Source of the DNA: Mytilisepta virgata
Lineage: Eukaryota > Mollusca > Bivalvia > Mytilida > Mytilidae
Direction of reading: 5' to 3'
Assembly (NCBI GenBank): GCA_028015205.1
Contig: CM051517.1
Coordinates: 60,201,455-60,265,454 of the forward strand
Length of the DNA stretch: 64,000 nucleotides
Shown here: piece by piece, positions 55,291 to 64,000 of the stretch
Layout: every line of letters starts with the position of its first letter
How positions within the stretch are numbered: the stretch's first letter is position 1
Translations under genes and position numbers: made by a program
The notes under the pieces: model-generated
What the model was told of the DNA's origin: nothing
The model's database searches: none
What the model saw: only the letters and a program-made list of their open reading frames with translations

Positions 55291-56355
55291 AAATAAAATA
55301 ATTAATTCGTTGTCATAATTTTAAAATAAACTTTTATCATACCGAAATATATTAAAGAATAAAAGAAAAGAAAAAAATTCATCAGAATAAAGTTTTTACT
55401 AAAACTAAATGAATTAAAAACTAGTCGGTGCTATTTGCTAGTTAGTACCTAAAACATTCCTCTACACATGTTTCGACAAGAGAACACTTTAAATCAAGAT
55501 TTATTACGGTCCCTTCTCAATTGAAATTATTGTGTAAAATGTCCATATAAGTACGTTATGTCTATGTAATTTTTCGATAAATTGGTGAAATACATCTCTT
55601 ATTTCAAAATGGCGGTACTCATCCCAATCATTTTCTACCTTGTCATAACGATATATCGTTCATGCGAACAAAGAGAATTTATTATACAATATATCAAATG
55701 TTTACCATATAAAAATGGTAAAAAGAAATTAAAATGTTACTTATCTGACAAATTTGAGATCTCTGCATTGAAATTTGGGACAACCTTATACACATCTTTA
55801 TTCAAATGCTGAATTAATTATTTTGAAATGTAGCGTTATAAAAATTTGAAACCCCGCTGATTTTGTCAGCAAAACGGTTTACCTTTATACATACATATGT
55901 ATCTGTGTACCTTAAAGGTTGGAACAATAAACGTCGGACGGTCAAGGTACAATATACAAGTCGAAAGTTAATTAGTTATAATTACACATGTACCAGAAAC
56001 ACACAACATGTTACGGAGATCAAATTTCTTTACCTTTAAATTTATTTCATATAATAATCACACAAATTTTAACAAAAACAATAATTCGTTTTTCTTGTGG
56101 GTTAAAAAATGAAAACACAATTTGAATCATAGCTCTTTATTAGATGTATGTAGTTTTGCTGTTTTGTATAAATTGTATAAATTGGTCATAAATTTAATAT
56201 TATTAATTATTGTCATAATTTCATGTATTGAAATTATAATTAATGTGAAATGTTTCTACATATTTAAAAAAAAAAAGTTTTTAAAAGTCTGGAAAAAGCG
56301 AAGACGAGGAGTACGTGACATAATCAATACAGAGTTATCGGACATGAAAGTGGGC
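55291..56355. other. AT-rich DNA with one weak open frame
   Basis: 55582-55812 (plus) is a 76-codon frame with CAAAATGGCGGTACTC around its second methionine (YY1-like) and a hydrophobic segment (MAVLIPIIFYLVITIY). It lacks a recognised family and may be chance. Confidence 0.3.
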
Positions 56356-56634
56356 GGTTCTACGCTAGAACCATTTATGACAGTTCTATCACAGAACCAT
56401 TCTGAATGGTTCTACCCTAGAATCAATTATGACAGTTCTACCCTAGAACCATTTATGACAGTTCTACGCTAGAACCATTCTTGATGGTTCTACTCTAGAA
56501 CCATTTATGACAGTTCTAACCTAGAACCATTTATCACGGTTCTACCTTAGAATCATTTATGACGGTTTTACTTTAGAACCATTTAAGACAGGGTTGGTTT
56601 TACTCTAGAACCGTTCTAGAATGGTTCTAGAACC
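56356..56634. repeat. Palindromic CTAGAACCATTTATGACAG array
   Basis: About ten copies of a half-unit GTTCTACCCTAGAACCATT alternate with TATGACA or CTGAATG. Each CTAGAACCATTC-(N)-GAATGGTTCTA pair is an inverted repeat. No unique spacers of even length, so it is not CRISPR-like. Confidence 0.88.
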
Positions 56635-59175
56635 GTCCCCAAGATCAATGATTTTCTGTTTTGTGTTTGTATCTTAAAACCATTTTATTTGTTAAATATA
56701 GATTTGAAACAAAAATATAGAATGTAATCCATTTATTACATCAGAGGACCGTCAGGGCCTCGGGTGTATTGCCATCGCCTAAATTTCCCGCTTATTTGCA
56801 TATATGCATATATTTAAATTAGTTTTGGAATGATAACCCACCTATAAAAATTATAGACCCGCGGACATTATATTGTGCAAAATAAAATTCCTTATCGCTT
56901 CTTTTAAATTCATGTTTTCAATGAATACTCAGATTTTTTTTTTTAATCCAAATTAATAATATGAAAATGTTTTGTCGTTAGAAATATTAGTATATTAATC
57001 AAACAATCTTTAATATCAATGACGTACCGAAAAATTGTTGTTGCGGATGAATTTACTACATATTATAGGAAAAGAGAGGTTCACGAAGGGTTAGAATGGC
57101 CCTAAATTGGTCAAGCGATTACAAATTTCAAATAGAAATACTTGTGATAATTCTATTAAGACTAAAATATACTATTTTGGCACCTACTATTAAATATCTT
57201 GAAGCTATGACCCCATAATTATACATTATTTGTATTTTTGGTCAATTTGTCTGAAATTTATATGTTTTGGCATAATTAACCATTAATTATTAATTAAAAT
57301 GATTGGGTGTTATGTAGGCAATTTTATAATTCAAAATTAAAATATTCTTGATTCACTTCATGGAAATAATAACATTGATATAGGTGTTCTTGTTCAGGTT
57401 GTCTTGAGAAAAACTTTATTTTGGTAGAGGAATGCTGTATTTCGTTGTTCTAATTTGCAAAAAGAGATGATTGGTCATTTGATGTGGCTTTTCTTATTAA
57501 GAAATGCTATTAAAGTGGTCTGATTGTCAACTTGTTGCATTTTGTAGAGAGGGGAAGCATAGTAGTTCTTATATTTTATACATGCTGGATTTCGTTGCTC
57601 TAATTTGTGAAAAACTGCTATTAGACATTTGATGTAATCTTTCTTGTTAAGAGATATCATTAGAATGATCCTAAGTTAGCGGTTTGTTATATTGTAGAGT
57701 AGGGAAGCACAGTTCCATTAATTATCATAATTTTGTGAGGTTAAAGTGTACTGATAACGGGTCATTCACACCTCTAGTTTGTAAATAAATCATCAGTTAC
57801 AGGTTGTGGAGCAAAGTTGAAGTGAATCAAAGAATAATATTTCTCCTCGCAGATATGTATTAGAAGTGAAAAAAATAATCACTGGCATCTCGTCTTTATT
57901 TTTAATGAATAAGAAATGACTAATTAAAAAAGAGAGATATCTATTGTACTCGCGGAAAGAGAAAAATAATGTTATTAATGTTTATAGTTTATTGACTTCA
58001 TGTATTAAATAAACACATTTCGTCCTCCTCACTTTGGATTTTTACTTTTCTTTAAAACAGCTTGTGCATATTCTGGGAAGGATTGAATTCCTTAACTGTG
58101 TTGAGAGAGTTGTGTTGCGTTGAGCAAGGAGTATAATTCTCGGTACCTGTTCCCCATACTTGTAGCCAGCACACACACATACAACAGTACCATCACTGGC
58201 TAAAATTAGACCAAAAAGCTCAGCGTAACAGATATATGAGTTTACTGTTCATGTGGTATCTTTCACCCAAATATTACAATTTATCTGTTTTAATATGATT
58301 GTCTTGACATCTTTCTCATAATTCAGTGACTAGTCAAAAAAATATTTGCTATGTTGATTCTCTGTCATAAGTAATAAGCTAAAGATTTTTGCAAGTGTGC
58401 AACTATACGGTCATAATGCCAATCTAGCAGTTCTCATTTGACCACGTCAACATTTCATGGATAATTCACAAAGATAAGTTTCTTACTATAAGACAGTATC
58501 TCAGATATGATAGCAAATTATATTATGTGTACTATATTGTAAGGTGAACATCTGTCTGGCAGGTACTATACAAACACCTGTAATTTATCAATAATCCAAC
58601 ATAACTTGAGGTCCTCTGATGTTCAGTACTTCAGTACTTTGATATAAGATGGCAGCAGAAAGCGGTCGATCTGAACAAATAATGTGTACATCCTAACGCG
58701 AGTATTCTTCCTTAAATTACATGTTTCAAGCAATTTACGTTTCACGTGAACCTATCACATAATATGATCTTCTAACAGCAAATATATTCAAATAGCTTCT
58801 CTGCTTTGTTATAACGTGTATTTGATAAGAATACATGTATATTTGTCATTGTACATTGTATTTCTCTCAGCTTAAAATTGTTATTAACTATTCTGATCAC
58901 TAATTTTATTGTCTATTTTAGAGGAATTTTTTATTCAGAATGTACCTTTGAGAGCTCTAAAAGTTCGACAGAATCTTCGACGTCTTTTCCAGGCAGGTAT
59001 TGTGACAACCTGCTACTCCAACAGACACAATTTATGACAACATAGTGTACAAATGTACATTTTCTTACATGTAATTTATACAGACCAAAGTTACTTTTTT
59101 ATTATACGCCCGTCAAAATTTATCCAAATTTCATGAAACTTAACATAGTTGTTTCTTATGATGGTCAAACGACTT
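56635..59175. other. AT-rich DNA with weak internal repeats
   Basis: Two related stretches (GCTGGATTTCGTTGCTCTAA near 57590 and GCTGTATTTCGTTGTTCTAA near 57435) show an old tandem duplication with a period of about 160. A weak exon-like piece at 58921-59000 (acceptor TCTATTTTAG, serine-rich ESSKSSTESSTSFP, GC or GT donor) is possible but unsupported. Confidence 0.4.
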
Positions 59176-59239
59176 TTTGGTGAAAATAAGATTAAAACTT
59201 TTTGAGTTACGGGACTTTGTAACTAAAACAGGAGTGTGT

Positions 59240-60110
59240 TTTTTTCACATGTCGCGCCGTATCTCAAAAACGATTTATGATTATTGCTTAAAACTTTACA
59301 CACCTCGTAGTTATATTAATCTAAAGATCTCGATACTTTTTGGTGATGATTCAAAATCTTATTTTAGAGTTATTGAGTTTTTTGTAAAAAAAAAAGGGGG
59401 GGTTCAGATGTCCCGCCGTATCTCAGAAACTATTTATAATTATTGCATAAAACTTCACACAATTGTTAGTTATATTAATCTGACGATCTGTATAGTTTTT
59501 CGTGATGATTCAAAATTTTATTTTAGAGTTATTGAGTTTTTTGTAAAAAAAAGGGGGGATTTACATGTCGCGTCGCATCTCAAAAACGATTTATGATTAT
59601 TGCTTAAAACTTTATACACTTCTTATTTATATTAATCTAAAGATCTGTATATTTTTGGTGATGATTCAAAATTTTATTTTAGAGTTATTGAGTTTTTTGT
59701 TAAAAAAAGGGGGGAGGGTTCACATGTCGCGCCGTATCTCCGAAACTATTTATGATTATTGCTTAAAACTTTACACACTTCGTAGTTATATTAATCTAAA
59801 GATCTGTATATTTTTGGTGATGATTCAAAATTTTATTTTAGAGTTATTGAGTTTTTTGTAAAAAAAAAAAAGGGGGGGGGGGGGGGGGAAGGTTCACATG
59901 TCGCGCCGTATCTCCGAAAGTATTTATGATTATTGCAGAAAACTTTACACACCTGTTAGTTATATATTAATCTGAAGATCTGTATACTTTTTCGTGATGA
60001 TTCTTTATTTTATTTTTTAGTTATTGAATTTTTATTGAGCTTTTTGGTAAAAAAGGTAGTCTTTTTTGGTCACATTTCGCGCCGTATATCTATTGCTTAA
60101 AAGTTTACAC
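59240..60110 (+). repeat. Tandem repeat, unit 157-176 bp, more than five copies
   Basis: GTCGCGCCGTATCTCAAAAA (or close variants) starts at 59251, 59410, 59567, 59726, 59900 and, in decayed form, 60076. Each unit continues with TTATGATTATTGCTTAAAAC, TAGTTATATTAATCTAAAGA and TTTATTTTAGAGTTATTGAG, then an A-run and a G-run. Spacing is 159, 157, 159, 174 and 176; the increase tracks the A/G runs. Units of 159 are multiples of three, so they make long false reading frames. Confidence 0.95.
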
Positions 60111-62010
60111 GCTTATGTTTTGCCAGGTTTCCATATACATCCCATCATCAGCTCCACTAAATAAAGGGGATTCCAAGAAATATTTATTATGTCTTTTTCA
60201 CAAGACGACGGGCGTATCATGCGCTAGTGGCGCAGCTGTTTATTAAGGATAAAAAATGCAGGTGGTTCCATATCGGCAAAATAATTCCAAAATAGTGGGA
60301 AAGTCCGTAAAATCAAAATGCTATAGAAGAGGCAAAGAAAGGGACATAACCTATCAAAACTGGACATAGAAATATTCCAAAGAAATGCTTCTAACTTGGT
60401 CTCGTGGTGTTGCACGAAGGATTATTTTGCTGGTTCAACTGTTTTAAGGACACTTGACTTAGACCTGTCAGAAACTGTTCCTCCTGGGGATATTAAAACT
60501 ATTATTCTAGGAAAATGTTCTAAAATTAGTACCAAGGCTGTTCTAGAGAGGCTTTTAAGTAAATGTTATTAATTACTAGTTAGAAATGAAAATGCTTAAT
60601 ATACTGGGTAAATGAAAAAGCTAGGCAAAACCAAAGTGAGCATTTGATAGCATACAGTAACAATAATGATTAGAAAAAAATATATGTAAAGCATACAAAT
60701 AAATTGAACATTCAATCAGACAGAACATTTCAGAAATGAATAAATGTCATATACATTTGTAACAATAGAAAACAGTATACTAATCATATGATTTATGACA
60801 TTTAGCAAAGTTTATGGTGGTTATTCATAGGTCCCCTAAAGTAAAAGAGGGCTATAATGCCTAGTTTTACTTTAGGGAACCCACAACCTATATAGACAAC
60901 AAATCAATATACCATTTATATAGTCAACAAATTAATATCAAACACACAATAACAAAAAAAAAGAAGACTACAGTATAGTTTTCTACCAAAATAAGACAAA
61001 AAAAAAACATTTAAAAAATGTTGGTCCCCTCATATTTTTGGGATATGGTTTGCGTCCCCTAAAGTAAAGTAAGGCCTCAATAAAATTCATCATAACATGT
61101 CTCTGCCAAACACTCGACTACATAAACAAAACATGTGTCACTGTAACAATTCATTACGAATTCTCTTCATGACAGCTGATGATTATAGACTGTTGACCAG
61201 TTGATGGATGTGTATCTGATCTAATTTTTCCTGACAAGACATTAAATACCTTATAAGACGACAAAGCAGGGGAATATACAAGATGATGGATCTGAGGTTA
61301 TCGGAAAAGCTGAAGTGTAATGTATGATCTGTCTGAACGTCAACAAGTTAACGAACCTGCCCGATATCAAGGGATTATCAGTACTTTTAATAGATTTCAA
61401 TAACTAAAATGTATTACTTTTCAGAATTGAAATTGATTACAATTGACGCCCAGCCTCCCTGTAGACTCTTTAGTTGTGTAATGGCATCAGTTTTCATCTG
61501 AAATTTCATTGTTGTTATGTGATAACTTTTGATTTCATTTCAACAACTGTAATCTCACAATGAACATGAAAAATCATATTTACATAAGATTTCATGCACA
61601 CTTGTGCAGTTCAATTTGGTGCATAAATGTATGTTAAAAATACGTTAACAAAGACGTGATCAAGCCAATTTCGTATTCTGAATAAACAAATTTTATGAAA
61701 TTCGATCTACTGTACTTCGCGTTCGAATAAGTGTATGTCCCAAAGACACAAACGTGACGAGTTTAAACATTTCATCTTCTCCAGCACGTTTTGTTTTGTT
61801 TTGGAATTTGCGTAATATTAACACACTATTTATCTTAAACGGCTCAGTGTAATTCTATTTTGTCTTGATTTTTACAATTTCTGAAATTCCAGAAAAAAAA
61901 ATGACAACATCAAAACAATATATATTACCTTGAATCAATCAAGACTAGTTGAGACTAAGTCATAAAAGTTAAGAATGAATTATACAAGTGATCTTACTTA
62001 TGCTGAATAG
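60111..62010. other. AT-rich DNA with one hairpin
   Basis: A hairpin at 60830-60882 (GGTCCCCTAAAGTAAAA pairing with TTTTACTTTAGGGAACC) is partly repeated near 61025-61070. CTTCGCGTTCGAATAAG near 61725 resembles the loop of the 7871 hairpin. No gene recognised. Confidence 0.5.
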
Positions 62011-62011
62011 T

Positions 62012-62272
62012 TTAGTTTGTTCAGTTTGGGTTTTACGCCGTTTTCAGCACATATAGCTATTTTGCGGCGGCCAATTTTTTATTTGTGGAGGAAGCCGGAG
62101 TACTCGGAGAGAACCTCCGACCTTAGGTAGGAAAATGGCAATCATTGTCAATTAAGATCGGAGTCGAACACACCCGTAACAGGTGAGATTCGAACTCACA
62201 ACCTCAGTGTTGACAGGCTAGTGATCATTAGTAGTTATGACGAACTACCTAGACCACTTGACGACTAGAATG
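62012..62272 (-). mobile_element. tRNA-derived SINE, minus strand
   Basis: On the plus strand GTTTGGGTTTTACGCCGTTT, GGAGGAAGCCGGAGTACTCG, GGAAAATGGCAATCATTGTC and GATTCGAACTCACAACCTCA mirror the SINE at 9539-9793. The tRNA-like head lies at the right end. Confidence 0.88.
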
Positions 62273-62617
62273 GCCGTTTGAGATTCTAAATATATATAAG
62301 TAAATTAACCTTATAATACATGTCTTATAGTTTTCAAACTTATTTGAACATATATTGTTAACAAAAAAAAATGTAAAGAAGTTGTTTCGTTTCTTAAGTT
62401 TTTAGTAAATGTTAACAACATCTTTTAAGTTCTTGATAAACTTTGGATTCGTTAGTTACATAAGGCATGTTTTATTATTTTCTTGAAACATTTTTTCTTG
62501 AAACATTAACCTGGTTCAACTACGGTTAATGGTTAGTGGTTTTATCCTCAACCATTTGGTTATTTGGTTAATGAAACCTTCAACCGGAATCGACAGCAAG
62601 TTTTAATCCTTTCCAAG

Positions 62618-62690
62618 ATGGCGGCTTCCAGTCAAATATTGACTTCAACTGTGTTAAAGGGAGAACACGTGGATTCGAATATATTTGGGG
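62618..62690 (+). CDS. Candidate first coding exon with YY1-like start context
   Basis: CCAAGATGGCGGCTTCCAGT matches a YY1 promoter box overlapping the start codon, a frequent layout for housekeeping genes. The frame reads MAASSQILTSTVLKGEHVDS-NIFG and stops after 26 codons unless spliced. A GC-type donor (GGGG|GCAAGT) lies at 62691. The product is unrecognised and no second exon was confirmed before the window ends. It could instead be a chance match. Confidence 0.35.
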
Positions 62691-63090
62691 GCAAGTGACA
62701 TAGAAAATTTAAACGGTATATGAATGTTATTTTGTTCTCGTTAAGTTGGTTTAGTCATCCCGGATAAACAAACATGCTGTTTTTTAACAGACTTGTTTCA
62801 GGTTAAAGCTTAATCAGGTTATTTGTTTGTATAAACCAAAAACATGTTTGGATAAAATAAAACAAATCCTTACTCATTAATAATTGGTAATCCTCTGGTT
62901 TGATTTGTTTTGTATTTTATAGCTTTTTTGCAAATTATATTATTTTTACATCATTTGATTTTTCTGTTAAAAATAACACATACGGGTACAAAGCAGTGGG
63001 GAAACATCCGATTTCCGAAGTTCGCTGGCCAAATATTAATTCTTTTAATTTAAATCAAGACAATATTTTTCAGTCATATGTATATCTATC

Positions 63091-63170
63091 ATAACGTCAA
63101 CATAATTGGTGGCCACCCTTTGTTGGTCAAATAACGTCAACATAATTGGTGGCCACCCTTTGTTGGTCAA
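63091..63170. repeat. Perfect 40-bp tandem duplication
   Basis: ATAACGTCAACATAATTGGT followed by GGCCACCCTTTGTTGGTCAA occurs twice in a row with no mismatch. The unit contains the palindrome GGTGGCCACC. Confidence 0.95.
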
Positions 63171-63188
63171 ATAATACAATAAAATGAA

Positions 63189-63446
63189 GTGGATAAATCT
63201 GCGAAAGCAAACTTATTTCAAAATATTAATATAAATATGGATGAGGAACAAAAGAATTTTAAGAACCAATCAGATTCGGGTGTTTGTTATATACTTAAAG
63301 GATTATGTACTATTAAGGTTTCATCATGCAGAGATGTTATTTATTCTTCCTGGTTTTGTCCCTCAGAGGAGCACCGTAATGGTTTCTTCTCTACCGAAAT
63401 TAAAATCCATATAGCCTTCCTGGTTAAAAGTGTGCAGACAATATAA
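63189..63446 (+). CDS. Unrecognised open frame, 85 codons
   Basis: The frame is polar and mixed (ANLFQNININMDEEQKNFKN, then GVCYILKGLCTIKVSSCRD). Its first ATG in good context is at about 63238 (ATATGGATGAGGAA). It may be a terminal exon of the gene starting near 62618 or a chance frame. No motif is known to me. Confidence 0.25.
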   Translation: MDKSAKANLFQNININMDEEQKNFKNQSDSGVCYILKGLCTIKVSSCRDVIYSSWFCPSEEHRNGFFSTEIKIHIAFLVKSVQTI

Positions 63447-64000
63447 AAAACCTGATTTAGTCAGACCGCTGTAGACATATTAAAATGATTTGATTTCTGA
63501 TATTTTATATTCATATTTGTGCGAGCAAGCAGACTTATGCTAACGACTCTCAAGCCTAGTAAATGTCAATAATAGGAAACCATTTCGTTCGTAATTGTTA
63601 CGCAAAAGTCAAAATGATGTCTGCCTCAATAAATATTGTCAAGATTTTTGTGACATAAATATATTCATTATATATTATGCCATCCAATAAAACTGAATAT
63701 AACAAAAATATAATAGAAGAAAATATATGGCAACTTTAGAAATCCTATGCCGTTTTTTCATTCATGAATCTTAATATTGTTGTATTTGTTGGGATTGTTT
63801 CCTCGCCATCACCAAACAATTTTATTTAATATAGGCGATTTTTTTTTTTTTTTTTTTTTTTTTTTTGGGTCATAAAAATAATTTAATCTTACTATTGATG
63901 TATGAATGTGAAATACTGCACAATCAAAGAAAATTTATTTGACATTCTATGTTTAATTGAACATGTTGAAACATGGATGTGTAATAAATTAACCGGCTAT
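63447..64000. other. AT-rich end of window
   Basis: Holds a 26-28 base T-run (about 63839-63866). No gene or other feature recognised. Confidence 0.6.

Noticed and set aside
56356..56634. CRISPR-like array
   Set aside because: Units are palindromic with no unique, equal-length spacers, and the DNA is clearly eukaryotic.
59177..59861. Two long overlapping plus-strand frames (139 and 98 codons)
   Set aside because: They run through a tandem repeat whose unit is a multiple of three, so openness is automatic. No protein character.
1..64000. A previously undescribed multi-gene system such as a defence island or biosynthetic cluster
   Set aside because: Only one well-supported gene is present. 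The rest is introns, repeats and weak single exons, with no gene set that works together.

Overview
This window looks like nuclear DNA from an invertebrate, most likely a bivalve mollusc and possibly a mussel. It is AT-rich with very low gene density. It has GT-AG introns, tRNA-derived SINEs, foldback elements and many decayed reverse-transcriptase fragments. I see no bacterial operon, ribosome-binding site, rRNA, free-standing tRNA gene or CRISPR array. The species guess is an inference from the repeat types and the divergent TRPM gene; no marker gene fixes it.

The main content is one large gene on the minus strand, running from about 43.2 kb (N-terminal side) to 2.66 kb (stop codon). I rebuilt 23 coding exons by hand from splice sites and frame continuity. 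They encode a TRPM (melastatin) type cation channel. In order they carry the N-terminal SLOG/LSDAT region (42.9-32.7 kb), a proline-rich and acidic linker on small symmetric exons (29.4-26.4 kb), the melastatin homology region (25.2-12.7 kb), S1-S4 (12.0-8.9 kb), S5 with the pore helix and filter (4.5 kb), S6 (4.0 kb) and the post-S6 TRP-helix region with the stop (2.7 kb). About 1,070 residues are assigned. The first exon or exons are missing and may lie between 43.2 kb and 64 kb or beyond. No kinase or NUDT9 domain is visible before the stop.

The most notable structure is a recent head-to-tail duplication of about 1.43 kb inside this gene (25966-27392 and 27393-28819). It copied one 84-nt coding exon and a reverse-transcriptase fragment together. 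Both exon copies keep their frame and splice sites. Two introns appear to use GC-AG donors. Five linker exons are symmetric (phase 1-1), so any of them could be skipped without a frameshift.

The introns and the 43.2-64 kb flank are filled with repeats. These include fragments of a retroelement of Penelope-like type (at least ten), three tRNA-derived SINEs with one shared 3' domain and others with a second one, long perfect hairpins, an array of GATATC palindromes at 8.0-8.4 kb, palindromic arrays at 23.5, 54.1 and 56.4 kb, a 157-176 bp tandem array at 59.2-60.1 kb, and a TIR element of about 1.04 kb with G/C runs at 54.25-55.29 kb.

Two plus-strand candidate first exons (1556-1749 and 62618-62690) have promoter-like or YY1-like sequence at the start codon, but I recognise neither product. 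I found no convincing new defence or enzyme system. The points most worth checking are the TRPM exon duplication, the altered S2/S3 site, and the head-to-tail dispersed repeat at 46.8-47.4 kb.
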